Below, piece by piece: positions 10,329-19,755 of a stretch of 64,000 nucleotides of DNA (its first letter is position 1; every line of letters starts with the position of its first letter). The notes beneath the pieces are model-generated. The model saw only the letters and a program-made list of their open reading frames with translations. It had not been told where the DNA came from and ran no database searches. Origin of the DNA: Pantoea sp. SOD02 (GTDB lineage Bacteria > Pseudomonadota > Gammaproteobacteria > Enterobacterales > Enterobacteriaceae). A program made the translations under genes and the position numbers. The stretch lies in contig NZ_CP102604.1 in NCBI RefSeq assembly GCF_024707505.1, positions 2,852,001 through 2,916,000 on the forward strand, in the 5' to 3' direction.

Positions 10329-11546
10329 CTATCCGCGCGCCGGTGCCAGATCCTTCACATCCGCCGGATGTTCGCCCATCTGTAAATGCAGGCGTTTGCC
10401 GCTGTACGACGCATGCTTCGCCACCACATCCATATTCAGTTCAACGCCGAGACCCGGTTCATTCGATGGAATGATATAACCCTCTTCCCATTGAATTGGA
10501 CGCTTAAGAATTTCCGCGTGAAAACCATCCCAGCAGCCAATGCTCTCCTGAATCAAAAAGTTCGGCGTACAAGCCGCTAACTGAATGCTCGCCGCTGCGC
10601 CAATCGGTCCGTTATACAGATGCGGCGCGATTTGCGCGTAATGCACCTCGGCCAGCGCGGCGATTTTCTTCGCTTCCAGCAAGCCGCCCACCCGCGCCAC
10701 GTTCATCTGCAGAATGCTGGCAGCGCCGGCTTGCAGCAACTGGTGAAATTCGTATTTGGTGGTCAGGCGTTCACCTGCGGCGATAGGGATTGAGGTGCTG
10801 CGCGCCACTTGCCCCATCGCTTCAGGCTGTCCGGGCGGCACCGGCTCTTCAAACCACAACGGATCGTACTTCTCCAGCCGCTGCGCCAAACGAATGGCGG
10901 ATGACGGCACCATCTGCCCATGTGTACCAAACAACAGATCGGCTTTGCTGCCGACCGCTTCACGAATGCGTTTGCAAAACAGTTCACAGCGGTCCAACAC
11001 TTCAACCGAGAGTTGGTGGCCGGAATAGGCGGTGTAAGGCCCGGCAGGATCGAATTTCACCGCCGTAAAGCCTTTGCGTACGTTTTCCGCCGCACATTCC
11101 GCCGCCAGATCCGCATCGTCATAATCATATTCGCCGCGATGATTGACCGGATAAAGATAGGTATAAGAGCGCAGACGCGGCTGAACCAAGCCGCCCAGCA
11201 ACTGATAAACCGGCTGATTAGCCGCCTTGCCGACGATATCCCAACAGGCCATTTCTAAACCGCTGACGACGCCCATCATGGTGAGATCGGGGCGTTGCGT
11301 GAAGCCGCTGGAGTAACATTGGCGGAACAGACGCTCGGTATGATGCGGATCCTGATTCAGCAGATAGCGTTCAAACACATCGTTGATGATCGGCACCATC
11401 GCATCAGGGTGAAAAGTGGCAGCATAAATTTCGCCTACACCTTCGATGCCGTCGTCGGTCTTAAGTTTAACAAACAGCCAATACATACCGCCGAGATGCG
11501 GTGGCGGAACGGCAACAACGTGAGTTTCCAGTGAGATAACTTTCAT
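10329..11546 (-). CDS. enolase-superfamily sugar-acid dehydratase (mandelate racemase/MLE subgroup)
   Basis: 405-aa enzyme with the N-terminal capping domain and a TIM barrel. FEEPVPP (Glu233) and AGERLTTKYEF (Glu259) are metal ligands, PHLYNGP (His309) is the general acid/base and ESIG lies near residue 335. These resemble galactonate and related acid-sugar dehydratases. The first metal ligand, Asp in DgoD-type enzymes (DFHG), falls here on GTHGQ (Gly207-Thr208), so chemistry or metal coordination may differ. Its start is 9 bp after the stop of the MFS transporter gene upstream on the same strand. The likely role is catabolism of an imported acid sugar; the substrate cannot be named from sequence. 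Confidence 0.85.
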   Translation of the reverse strand: MKVISLETHVVAVPPPHLGGMYWLFVKLKTDDGIEGVGEIYAATFHPDAMVPIINDVFERYLLNQDPHHTERLFRQCYSSGFTQRPDLTMMGVVSGLEMACWDIVGKAANQPVYQLLGGLVQPRLRSYTYLYPVNHRGEYDYDDADLAAECAAENVRKGFTAVKFDPAGPYTAYSGHQLSVEVLDRCELFCKRIREAVGSKADLLFGTHGQMVPSSAIRLAQRLEKYDPLWFEEPVPPGQPEAMGQVARSTSIPIAAGERLTTKYEFHQLLQAGAASILQMNVARVGGLLEAKKIAALAEVHYAQIAPHLYNGPIGAAASIQLAACTPNFLIQESIGCWDGFHAEILKRPIQWEEGYIIPSNEPGLGVELNMDVVAKHASYSGKRLHLQMGEHPADVKDLAPARG

Positions 11547-11555
11547 CAGGCTTCC

Positions 11556-12857
11556 TTATTTTCGATTAAAGCGAACGTGCAAACGCCAGGCGCCAAAGGC
11601 ACCGCACAAGGTAATCACTACGATATAGCTGAAGAACAGCCGATATCCCATCGCTCCTGGGAAATGCTGGGTGAGATAGCCGCTGAGCAGCGGCAGGTAG
11701 ATATCCGGTGAATAGCCAATCACTGAAACCAAACCAATCGCCAGGCCGGTACAGTGCGGCGGAATGTCGCAGCGATCGAGCAATGCCCAATAAAGGCCGC
11801 GCACCGCATAGGCGAACATGCCCACTAACAGCACAAAGGCAATCAGCGCAATGTGAGGGATGCCTGCTGGCAGCAGAATCAAGGCGGATATGCCGAACGC
11901 ACCGCAGATCAACACGCCACAAAGTACGCCAGCCCGCGACATTTTATCCGCCAGCCAGCCGCCGCCGATGCCGCCAATCGGCCTCATCCACATTTTTCCG
12001 GCGGTAATAAATGCCGCCAGAGCTGCCGGTACGCCGTAGTCGGAAGTGCGTAAATAGGCGGAGAAATTGTAAGTCGACCAAAACAGTTGATAACCGCAGA
12101 ACACCACGCTCGCCAGCAGCCAAAGATTGGGTTTTGCCGCCAGGGTTTTCAGATCAAGCCACAAATTGCTATTACGTGCGGCAACACGATCCTGATGCTG
12201 CGCGGTGGCAGGATCGCGGATAAATAGCAGAATCACCGCCAGCGTGACACACAACGAGGCATACATCAGGATGACATTGCGAAAGCCGGTTTGCTCCAGC
12301 CCCTGAGCGGCATACCAGCCAAACAACGCCACCGCAACGGTTGCCAGCGACGCTTCCACCATGCCGCGTCCACCATCCAGAATGCCAAAGAAACGTCCGC
12401 GCTCGCTGGATTGAGCAATTGAGCTCACGCGTTTGATGACCGCCGACCAGAAGGTTAATCCTGTCGACAATCCCCAGCAGGCGAAAATCAATAGTAGCCA
12501 ATCAAACCCTGGCTTGCTGGCGTAAAAGTAGCCCAGTAATCCGGAAGTAAAGAGTGAAAAACAGATAAGGATACGCGGCGCAACGCGATCTGCCAGCCAG
12601 CCGCTGGGCAAATAGCAGAGCACAAAAACAGTGCCAAGTGTGGAATAGAGTTGCCCGAGCTGCAGGTCGTTGATGCCAAAAAAAGCCACCATCGTCGGTT
12701 GATAATATTGCCGCAGATACAGCAAGGGATAGATGGTGCCTGCCGCCAGCACCACCAGCGCTAGCTGGTACCAACGTTGTCGAGTGCTGAGTGAATTCAC
12801 AGGCGTTTCGACGGCGGAAAGAGACTGATTTTCTGCAGATGAAGTGCTGTCTGTCAT
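11556..12857 (-). CDS. MFS transporter, probable sugar-acid importer
   Basis: About 433 aa with twelve predicted membrane helices. The inter-helix 2/3 motif GWLADRVAPR matches the MFS A motif. RQYYQPTMVAFFGIND and the ERGRFFGILDGGRGMVEAS loop resemble the organophosphate/anion-cation symporter branches of MFS. The start at 12857 (MTDSTSS) has AAGGA about seven bases upstream, and a longer in-frame start adds a polar unconserved leader. It is transcribed just ahead of the dehydratase gene, so import of that enzyme's substrate is the simplest role (inference). The pair is absent between fadL and mlaA in E. coli. Confidence 0.85.
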   Translation of the reverse strand: MTDSTSSAENQSLSAVETPVNSLSTRQRWYQLALVVLAAGTIYPLLYLRQYYQPTMVAFFGINDLQLGQLYSTLGTVFVLCYLPSGWLADRVAPRILICFSLFTSGLLGYFYASKPGFDWLLLIFACWGLSTGLTFWSAVIKRVSSIAQSSERGRFFGILDGGRGMVEASLATVAVALFGWYAAQGLEQTGFRNVILMYASLCVTLAVILLFIRDPATAQHQDRVAARNSNLWLDLKTLAAKPNLWLLASVVFCGYQLFWSTYNFSAYLRTSDYGVPAALAAFITAGKMWMRPIGGIGGGWLADKMSRAGVLCGVLICGAFGISALILLPAGIPHIALIAFVLLVGMFAYAVRGLYWALLDRCDIPPHCTGLAIGLVSVIGYSPDIYLPLLSGYLTQHFPGAMGYRLFFSYIVVITLCGAFGAWRLHVRFNRK

Positions 12858-13270
12858 AGCTTTTCCTTGCTGATAGAAGAAGTAAACCGCTGTTTTACTT
12901 CTTCTCAACTTATCCAACAGGAATAGTGACGACTAGCGTTAAGGTTAATTTTGTAAAAGAATTGTGAAGAGAATGCGGAATTAATCCTGATATAAGATTA
13001 ATAGCAAAATTTACCGTGAAGTGGATCTAACTATGATGATGAAAATTTAACTTAAGTTAAATCCAGAAAAAAAATGGCGACCTAATGGGTTAATGCTGGC
13101 AGTTAAGCGTGAATCGGTCGCCATGAATGGCGACCCTACGATGATTTACGTGAATAGGTCGCCATAAATGGCAACCCTACGGTGATTTGGTGGGGGTTTC
13201 GTAGGGTGCGCATTCATGCGCACCTGCATACATACGCCATCCTGTCTTATTCGCTGTTAAAAGTGCTGCT
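12858..13270. other. 413-bp intergenic region with palindromic repeats
   Basis: AT-rich from 12918 to 13080, where the promoter of the transporter/dehydratase pair should lie, although no clear -35/-10 pair or operator can be assigned. From 13116 it holds the dispersed palindromes listed separately. No open reading frame of note. Confidence 0.5.
13116..13224. repeat. REP-like palindrome cluster, three units
   Basis: Unit 1: GGTCGCCAT-GA-ATGGCGACC then CTAC (13116-13139). Unit 2: GGTCGCCAT-AA-ATGGCAACC then CTAC (13157-13180). Unit 3: inverted, GTAG then GGTGCGCAT-TC-ATGCGCACC (13201-13224), same architecture with another stem sequence. Further copies lie at 45748 and 59242. The arrangement resembles BIME/REP elements. 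Confidence 0.85.
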
Positions 13271-14038
13271 TTACTGCGAATCGATATCTTTCAGATCATC
13301 CTGAATCGCGCTGGCGTTCGGATTATCTTCCGGCTTCAGCTTGCCACCGTTGGCGATAAAGTCATGTCGCTGGAAGTAGGCATTACGAATGAAGGCATAT
13401 GGATCTTGCTGCTGACGCAAAATGGCGTCCGAATCCAGCAACTGCGCACGGGTTTCAATCCCTTCCAGCGTCCATTTGCCCACCGAAATTGGCCAGCTCA
13501 ACCAGCTTAATACCGGATAGAGCGTATCAACGAAGTCACCGCCATCTTCACGGATGGTGAAGCTGCCGTAGGCCGGCAATTCAACATACGGACCATAACC
13601 GACGCCATAACGTCCCAGCGTGCTACCAAAGCGATGCGGCACTTCACGCGCCAGCTCCGGATTGGCTTTGCCCGCCACGTCGATAAAGCCACCCAGCCCT
13701 AATACGGTGTTCAGGAAGAAGCGGGTAAAGTGGATACCTGCCTGGCGCGGCTCACCAACCAGAATGGCGTTGACCATGCTGGCAGGTTCTTCCACGTTAG
13801 CTAATACATTACTTATGCCGCTACGTGCCGGCACCGGCACATAATCGCGCCAGGCTACCGCCACCGGGCGTAGAACATACGGATCCAGCACGTTGTAGTT
13901 GAAGTTAAACATCGTGCGGTTAAAGCCTTCCAGCGGATCGCTGCGCTGCGCAGGTTCCGTATTGTCAGCCGGTTTTGAGCTGGCACAACCCACCAGCAGT
14001 AAGCTGGCTAACGCCAAACCGGTCAGGCGGTTATTCAT
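13271..14038 (-). CDS. mlaA: phospholipid-binding outer membrane lipoprotein MlaA
   Basis: Outer-membrane component of the Mla pathway that removes mislocalised phospholipids from the outer leaflet and hands them to MlaC. A lipoprotein signal with lipobox LLVGC puts the lipidated Cys at 18. The family core includes DPLEGFNRTMFNFNYNVLD, RFFLNTVLGLGGFIDVA and RFGSTLGRYGVGYGPYVELP. The length of 255 aa equals E. coli MlaA (251) within a few residues. In E. coli mlaA follows fadL directly, here about 3.2 kb lies between them. Confidence 0.95.
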   Translation of the reverse strand: MNNRLTGLALASLLLVGCASSKPADNTEPAQRSDPLEGFNRTMFNFNYNVLDPYVLRPVAVAWRDYVPVPARSGISNVLANVEEPASMVNAILVGEPRQAGIHFTRFFLNTVLGLGGFIDVAGKANPELAREVPHRFGSTLGRYGVGYGPYVELPAYGSFTIREDGGDFVDTLYPVLSWLSWPISVGKWTLEGIETRAQLLDSDAILRQQQDPYAFIRNAYFQRHDFIANGGKLKPEDNPNASAIQDDLKDIDSQ

Positions 14039-14073
14039 TCTTCTCTCCCTGTGCGGATCAGTAAGGTATCGCT

Positions 14074-15285
14074 TCAGGGCTGCTGTTGATTAATTTCCAC
14101 AGCCAGTTGCTGATGACCATTCCAGGGTGTGACCGCGCTTAATCCAAACCAGTCGCCAGACTGCGGATTGGCACTGCCGTCGCGCGAAATGCGCACCCTG
14201 ACTTGCACCTGATGCTGCGCCGAAAGCAGGCGATCGGGCATCATGGCATTGCTGTCATCCAGCGTGAGCGATAACGGGAAGTGGCTCAGCGGTAAACGCT
14301 TCACAGCCACAGGCACCGGTGAAACACCGTCAGACACAGAAATATACAACACTCCGCCTTGCGGTAACATTTTTTCTGCCTGCGGCGTCAAACTCACCGT
14401 CAATGCCAGATTGCTATTTTGCTGTCCCGCGTCAGTTTTCGCTTGTTCAATGCTGCGCTCGATCATGGTGATGCGGCGATCGCCTGCCGGTAACAGTTTC
14501 AGCATCACCTGCCACGCACCAATCGCCTCGTTGTACTGCTGCTGTTCAAAGGCGTTAAACGCCAGCAGACTCAGCGTGCGCACATCGCTGTGATCGCGTT
14601 TCAGCAGCTCTTTCAGCAACACATTGGCCTGACGGTTATCCTGCGGATCGCTGGAGCGGGTCAGCACTTCGGCGTAATCCTGCTGCAGTTCGATATTGTC
14701 TGGCGCCAGCTGCAGCGCATGTTCAAATGCCTGGCTGGCATCGGTGGCGTTATTCAGCACCATGCCAAGGCGGCCCAGCATCGCCCAATCGTTGAGGTTT
14801 GAAGAGTCATTTTGCAGCGAGCTGCGTAGACCCAGCTGCAGACGCGCCAGCTCTTCCATAGTCAGCGGCTGCGCTTTGGGATCCATCACGCGCGCACGTA
14901 AGGCAGGATACTCTTGTTGCACGCTAACAAACGCGGTTTGCTGCGCCAGTCCGCCGGTTTTCAGATACATGCCAACCGACACCACCAACAGCACGATCAC
15001 GCCTGGCAGCAATACCCAGCGGCTACTGCGATGAATGGTTGCGGCATCCTGCTGTGGCACATCGGTTAACAGCGTTTGTTGCAGCTCGCGCACCATTTCC
15101 GGGCGCTCAGCCACCACGCCCTCTTCTTCATCACGCTCCAGCTCGCGCAGACGCTGCTGATAAAAATCGGTGTTGAGACGATCGCGATCGCCACTGCTGG
15201 CCTCGCGCTGACGCCAGCCGGCACGCAGAAACAGCGCGATAGCCGCCAGCAGTAAAATAATCAGGGTAATCCAGAATCCAGTCAT
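14074..15285 (-). CDS. ccmI: cytochrome c biogenesis protein CcmI (TPR apocytochrome chaperone)
   Basis: Two N-terminal membrane helices (residues 3-22 and about 90-110) frame a cytoplasmic loop with coiled-coil character (DFYQQRLRELERDEEEG). A periplasmic domain follows with TPR-like repeats around DWAMLGRLGMVLNNATDASQAF and a C-terminal beta-rich part. CcmI binds apocytochrome c and passes it to the CcmF/H ligation module. In E. coli this region is fused to the end of CcmH; here it is a separate gene whose ATG overlaps the ccmH stop by one base. Last gene of the ccm operon. Confidence 0.92.
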   Translation of the reverse strand: MTGFWITLIILLLAAIALFLRAGWRQREASSGDRDRLNTDFYQQRLRELERDEEEGVVAERPEMVRELQQTLLTDVPQQDAATIHRSSRWVLLPGVIVLLVVSVGMYLKTGGLAQQTAFVSVQQEYPALRARVMDPKAQPLTMEELARLQLGLRSSLQNDSSNLNDWAMLGRLGMVLNNATDASQAFEHALQLAPDNIELQQDYAEVLTRSSDPQDNRQANVLLKELLKRDHSDVRTLSLLAFNAFEQQQYNEAIGAWQVMLKLLPAGDRRITMIERSIEQAKTDAGQQNSNLALTVSLTPQAEKMLPQGGVLYISVSDGVSPVPVAVKRLPLSHFPLSLTLDDSNAMMPDRLLSAQHQVQVRVRISRDGSANPQSGDWFGLSAVTPWNGHQQLAVEINQQQP

Positions 15286-15740
15286 TACGGCTTCCCGTCA
15301 CGCTTAAGTAACGCCGCAAGGCGCTGTTGTTCACTGTCGTCGAGTTCGCTACGCGCTCTGCCGCGGCGATTGCGCAGAATAATGATCAGCGCACCCAGTA
15401 CCACAAACAGCGCTGGACCCACCCACAAAATCAGCGTGGAAGGCGTTACCGGCGGCTCATAGGTGACAAAATTACCGTAACGCGCCACCATGTAATCAAT
15501 GATCTGCTGGCGATTTTCGCCCTGCTTCATCAACTCGTAGACTTTGAGCCGCATATCCGCCGCGATCATCGCATTGGAATCGGCAATGCTGTTGTTCTGG
15601 CATTTCGGGCAACGCAACGATGCAGTGAGATCGCGGTATTGCTCTTCCTGCTGCACCGAATCGAATTGATAAGTATCAATCGCCGCCCACAGGCTGGTGC
15701 TGAGCAGTATTCCCGCTAAAAGGAGAAGCAGCCGTTTCAT
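15285..15740 (-). CDS. ccmH: cytochrome c maturation thioreductase CcmH (short form)
   Basis: 151-aa protein with signal/anchor (residues 1-20), the periplasmic redox motif LRCPKCQNNSIADS (Cys44, Cys47) and a C-terminal membrane helix (LILWVGPALFVVLGALIIIL). It keeps the apocytochrome CXXCH thiols reduced for heme attachment. The start is the ATG at 15740, preceded by AGGAGG and overlapping the ccmG stop (ATGA). This is the short CcmH of many bacteria, not the long CcmH-CcmI fusion of E. coli K-12. Confidence 0.94.
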   Translation of the reverse strand: MKRLLLLLAGILLSTSLWAAIDTYQFDSVQQEEQYRDLTASLRCPKCQNNSIADSNAMIAADMRLKVYELMKQGENRQQIIDYMVARYGNFVTYEPPVTPSTLILWVGPALFVVLGALIIILRNRRGRARSELDDSEQQRLAALLKRDGKP

Positions 15741-16294
15741 ACGCCCGCCTCCTTGCTGTATTTGTCCCACAGCGGTTTCACTTCTTCGAGCCAGACGCGA
15801 TCGTTCATGTCGCCTGCGTGGCGATAACGAATGATGCCTTTACCGTCGATGAGGAAGGTTTCCGGCGCGCCGTAAACGCCGAGATCAAGACCCAGCATCC
15901 CGTTGCCGTCATACAGGCTGAGCGCATACGGATTACCCAGCGTGTTCAGCCAGGTCACCGCTTTGGTACGATCGTCCTTATAATTGAGGCCAACCACGCG
16001 AATGCCTTTTTCCGCCAGCGTATTGAGGTATTGATGCTCAGCGCGGCAGGTTGGGCACCAGGTCGCCCAGACGTTGAGCAGAATCGGCTTGCCGTCGGTT
16101 AGCACCTGCTGATCGTAGATTTTACCGGGCTGATCCAGCGCTTCCAGTTTGAACACTGGAACCGGCTTGCCGATCAGCGCCGATTCAAGACGCGTGGGAT
16201 CATCGCCGTTGGCGTTGCGCGACAGCTGCCACAGCAGCGCCGCAGCCAGCAGCAGAAATAGAACTAACGGGATAAACAGGATTTTTTTGTTCAT
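15737..16294 (-). CDS. ccmG: thiol:disulfide interchange protein CcmG/DsbE
   Basis: Membrane-anchored periplasmic thioredoxin-like protein, 185 aa exactly as in E. coli. One N-terminal helix (residues 5-23) precedes the thioredoxin fold with active site WATWCPTCRAEH (Cys80, Cys83). The cis-Pro loop is YGAPETFLID. It works with CcmH to reduce apocytochrome c cysteines. The ATG at 16294 overlaps the ccmF stop (ATGA). Confidence 0.96.
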   Translation of the reverse strand: MNKKILFIPLVLFLLLAAALLWQLSRNANGDDPTRLESALIGKPVPVFKLEALDQPGKIYDQQVLTDGKPILLNVWATWCPTCRAEHQYLNTLAEKGIRVVGLNYKDDRTKAVTWLNTLGNPYALSLYDGNGMLGLDLGVYGAPETFLIDGKGIIRYRHAGDMNDRVWLEEVKPLWDKYSKEAGV

Positions 16295-18249
16295 GCCAGC
16301 TCCTCGCGCTCTTCTTTTTTGCGTGAGCGATAGCGCGGATCGAACAGGCAGAACAAGCCGCCCACCGCCATAAACACGCCGCCGTACCAGATCCAGCGCA
16401 CGAACGGTTTGTAGTAAATCCGCACTGCCCATGAACCGTCATCCAGCTCTTCGCCCAGCGCCGCATAGAGGTCGCGGGTGAAACCGCCGCTGATCGCCGC
16501 TTCGGTCATCATGGTGCGCGCTGCTGCATAGAAGCGTTTTTCCGCCTGCATCACCGCTTCCAGCTTGCCGTTGCGCGTCACTTCAATCACCGCCACGCCG
16601 CCGCTGTAGTTCGGCCCTTGCAGGTTGCGCACGCCGTGGAAGGTAAAGTGGTAATTGTGGATATCGACGGTATCGCCCGCCTTCATGCGTACATCACGCT
16701 CAACGCTGTATTGGGTGCTAAAGGCGATACCGACCACGGTCACCGCCACGCCTAAATGCCCCAGCACCATGCCCCAATGGCTGCGCGACAGATGACGCAA
16801 ACCTTTGAAGAAGGAGTGACGATGGGTGGCGCGCTCGTGCAGTTCCATCAACGTCAGCATGATCACCCAGATCGACATCAGCAGGCCGATAACCGTCATC
16901 GCCTCAATGCGATCCTGCAGCAGCCACGGCAGCGCGATCGACAGAATCAGCGTCACCAACAGGCCAACGCCAAGGCGTTTCCACAGTTTCTGCGGCTGGT
17001 CACGACGCCAGCGCACCAGCGGACCGATACCGAGCATCAGCGCGAACGGTGCCATCAGCCAGGTAAACATAGTGTTGAAGAACGGCTCGCCCACCGAGAT
17101 GCTGCCGAGACCCAGCTGTTTATGCACCAGCGGCAGCAGCGTACCGAGTAACACCACCAGCATCGCGGCGATCAGCAGCACGTTGTTACCCAGCAGGAAG
17201 GATTCACGTGACCAGGCTTCACTCTGCACACGGCTGCGCACCTGACCGCCTTTCAGCGCATACAGCAGCAGCGAGCTGCCAATCACAATCACCAGGAAGG
17301 CGAGAATAAACATGCCGCGCGCCGGATCGGAGGCGAACGAATGCACGGAAACCAGCACGCCGGAGCGCACGAGGAAAGTGCCAAGCAGGCTTAACGAGAA
17401 CGCGGTAATCGCCAGTAATACCGTCCACGATTTGAAGCTACCGCGTTTTTCCGTTACCGCCAGCGAGTGCATCAGCGCGGTACCAGCCAGCCACGGCATA
17501 AAGGAGGCGTTTTCGACCGGATCCCAGAACCACCAGCCGCCCCAGCCAAGTTCGTAATAGGCCCACGCTGAACCGAGCACAATGCCGATAGTCAGGAACA
17601 CCCACGCAGCGGTGGTCCACGGACGTGACCAGCGCGCCCATGCGGTATCCAGACGTCCGGCCATCAGCGAGGCAATGGCAAACGCAAAGGCCACCGAGAA
17701 TCCAACATAGCCCATGTACAGCAGCGGCGGATGGAAGATCAGACCGATATCCTGCAGCATCGGGTTGAGGTCGCGCCCGTCAATCGGGAAGTTTGGCAAG
17801 GTGCGGGTAAACGGGTTCGAGGTCAGAATGATAAACAGCAGGAAACCAAGGTTAATCATGCCCATCACCGCCAGCACGCGCGCCAGCGCATCCTGCGGCA
17901 TGCCGCGACTGAAGATCGCTACCGCTAACGTCCAGGTACTGAGCAGCAGCACCCACAACAGCAGTGAACCTTCGTGCGCGCCCCAGGTTGCGGCGATGCG
18001 ATAATAAACCGGCAACAAGGTGTTGGAGTTGGTGGCGACATAGCCAACGGTGAAATCATTCACCACAAAGGCGTGCACCAACACGGCAAAGGAGGCGGCG
18101 ACACAAATAAACATGCCCCAGGTTAGCGGGCGCGCCATGGCCATCAAACGCGCATCCTGACGCGCCGCGCCCCACAGCGGATAGACACTCAACAGCAGCG
18201 CTAAACCCAGCGCCAGACACAGCAGAAAGCTACCAATTTCCGGCATCAT
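16291..18249 (-). CDS. ccmF: heme lyase subunit CcmF
   Basis: Large inner-membrane protein (652 aa, about 14-15 helices) that ligates heme to apocytochrome c together with CcmH/CcmI. The WWD heme-handling domain is plain: [20 protein letters not shown], followed by the His-containing [13 protein letters not shown]. Conserved histidines sit in [11 protein letters not shown] and [13 protein letters not shown]. It overlaps ccmE by 4 bp and ccmG by 4 bp. Confidence 0.97.
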   Translation of the reverse strand: MMPEIGSFLLCLALGLALLLSVYPLWGAARQDARLMAMARPLTWGMFICVAASFAVLVHAFVVNDFTVGYVATNSNTLLPVYYRIAATWGAHEGSLLLWVLLLSTWTLAVAIFSRGMPQDALARVLAVMGMINLGFLLFIILTSNPFTRTLPNFPIDGRDLNPMLQDIGLIFHPPLLYMGYVGFSVAFAFAIASLMAGRLDTAWARWSRPWTTAAWVFLTIGIVLGSAWAYYELGWGGWWFWDPVENASFMPWLAGTALMHSLAVTEKRGSFKSWTVLLAITAFSLSLLGTFLVRSGVLVSVHSFASDPARGMFILAFLVIVIGSSLLLYALKGGQVRSRVQSEAWSRESFLLGNNVLLIAAMLVVLLGTLLPLVHKQLGLGSISVGEPFFNTMFTWLMAPFALMLGIGPLVRWRRDQPQKLWKRLGVGLLVTLILSIALPWLLQDRIEAMTVIGLLMSIWVIMLTLMELHERATHRHSFFKGLRHLSRSHWGMVLGHLGVAVTVVGIAFSTQYSVERDVRMKAGDTVDIHNYHFTFHGVRNLQGPNYSGGVAVIEVTRNGKLEAVMQAEKRFYAAARTMMTEAAISGGFTRDLYAALGEELDDGSWAVRIYYKPFVRWIWYGGVFMAVGGLFCLFDPRYRSRKKEEREELA

Positions 18250-18731
18250 GATTGCGCACCTGACTGCTGATAGGCTGCCGCAGGTCCTGTGTGATTTTTC
18301 TTCATCGCATCTTCAATTTCAGGTGGCGTGTATTTTTCATCGTGTTTCGCCAGTACTTCTTTGGCGTTCACCAGATTGCCCTCTTCGAGCACGCCTTGCG
18401 CCACCACGCCCTGCCCTTCACGGAACAGGTCCGGCAGAATGCCTTCATAAGTAACACTGACCACGCCGTTGGCGTCATACAGTTTGAAAGAGACCGCGAG
18501 GGTTTTTGGATCGCGCTTAACGCTGCCCGGCATCACCATGCCGCCAATGCGCAGGCGCTGGCCCGGCTCAGGCTTCTGATGATCTTCGCCCTTGCCGTTG
18601 ATAATTTCACTCGGGGTATAAAACAGGTCGATGTTGGAACGCAGCGCGTACATCACCAGCGCGGTCGCCAGGCCAAGCCCGATCAACACCGCGATCGCCA
18701 CATAGAGGCGATTACGACGACGGATATTCAC
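18246..18731 (-). CDS. ccmE: periplasmic heme chaperone CcmE
   Basis: Membrane-anchored OB-fold protein (161 aa) that carries heme covalently on a histidine. One N-terminal helix (residues 8-29) is followed by the beta-barrel ([36 protein letters not shown]). The heme-binding [12 protein letters not shown] contains His130 and Tyr134, matching the positions known in E. coli CcmE. Confidence 0.97.
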   Translation of the reverse strand: MNIRRRNRLYVAIAVLIGLGLATALVMYALRSNIDLFYTPSEIINGKGEDHQKPEPGQRLRIGGMVMPGSVKRDPKTLAVSFKLYDANGVVSVTYEGILPDLFREGQGVVAQGVLEEGNLVNAKEVLAKHDEKYTPPEIEDAMKKNHTGPAAAYQQSGAQS

Positions 18732-18961
18732 ACGGATTCTCCCGCTGCTTCACTGGCAGCTTTTTTCGATTTAGCCGCGCGAATGCGGCGTTCCCTGGAC
18801 TGACGCTGGCGAATTTCTGCCAGCAAACGGCGGCGGAACAGCACGGTGTGCAGCACCAGGCCGAATAATGGAATCAAGGTGAGGATAACGGCGAGCCAGA
18901 CGTAAAAGGCATAGCCGCCCATGGCGAAGAAATCGCTCCACGATGCAAAGGCTGGCGTCAT
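18728..18961 (-). CDS. ccmD: heme exporter accessory protein CcmD
   Basis: Small single-span protein (77 aa) needed to release holo-CcmE from the CcmABCD complex. The family signature [18 protein letters not shown] precedes the single helix, and a basic cytoplasmic tail rich in Arg and Lys follows. It overlaps ccmC and ccmE by 4 bp each. Confidence 0.95.
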   Translation of the reverse strand: MTPAFASWSDFFAMGGYAFYVWLAVILTLIPLFGLVLHTVLFRRRLLAEIRQRQSRERRIRAAKSKKAASEAAGESV

Positions 18962-19698
18962 GATTTGCTTCCTCGCTGCGCCACATCAATCGCCCACGGA
19001 CGATGACGCTCAGTAAACAGAATCAGGTTACGCAGGCGCATTAAGGTCAGCGCGCCAAACACCAGCAGATAGCCGAGAATGGACCAGCGCAGCGGTGTGC
19101 GCATGCTCGGATCGATGGCCTGCTGCAGAATACCGGATGAGCCCTGATGTAGCGTGTTCCACCACTGTACCGAGAAGTGAATGATCGGCAGATTAACCAC
19201 GCCAACCAGAATCAAAATACCGGCGGCACGCCCTGCGGTGCGGCGGTCTTCAAAAGAGTGATAGAGCGCGATTACGCCCATATAGAGGAACAGCAGCACC
19301 AGCTCGGATGTCAGGCGGGCATCCCAGATCCACCAGGTTCCCCACATTGGTTTACCCCAGGCGGAACCGGTGATCAGCGCGATAAAGGTGAACACCGCGC
19401 CAATCGGCGCCATCGCCGCTGAGACCAGATCGGCCATCTTCATCTGCCACACCAGGCCGATAAACGCCGCGATAGCCATTGACGCGTACACGCCCATCGA
19501 CCACATCGCCGCAGGCACGTGAATGTACATAATCCGGAAGCTGTTGCCCTGCTGATAATCCGCCGGTGCAAAGCCGAAGCCCCAAACCCAACCGAGTAAC
19601 AGTGTGCTAACACCCAGCACCGCGAACCACGGAATCAAGCGACCGCATAGCTGGTAAAGCCGCTCAGGCTTTGCCCACTGGTGTAACCATTTCCACAT
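18958..19698 (-). CDS. ccmC: heme transport/handling protein CcmC
   Basis: Six-helix inner-membrane protein with a WWD domain (KPMWGTWWIWDARLTSELVL) and conserved histidines (IHVPAAMWSMG and ALYHSFEDRR) that loads heme onto CcmE. The start is set at the ATG at 19698 (MWKWLHQWAKPERLYQLCG), giving 246 aa as in E. coli. An upstream ATG would add 18 residues without similarity. The ribosome site is weak, which fits coupling within the operon. Confidence 0.96.
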   Translation of the reverse strand: MWKWLHQWAKPERLYQLCGRLIPWFAVLGVSTLLLGWVWGFGFAPADYQQGNSFRIMYIHVPAAMWSMGVYASMAIAAFIGLVWQMKMADLVSAAMAPIGAVFTFIALITGSAWGKPMWGTWWIWDARLTSELVLLFLYMGVIALYHSFEDRRTAGRAAGILILVGVVNLPIIHFSVQWWNTLHQGSSGILQQAIDPSMRTPLRWSILGYLLVFGALTLMRLRNLILFTERHRPWAIDVAQRGSKS

Positions 19699-19755
19699 TT
19701 TGCATAGCTCACAATAAAGAGAATTCAGGTTTCGGCCGCTCTGAGGCGACACGAA

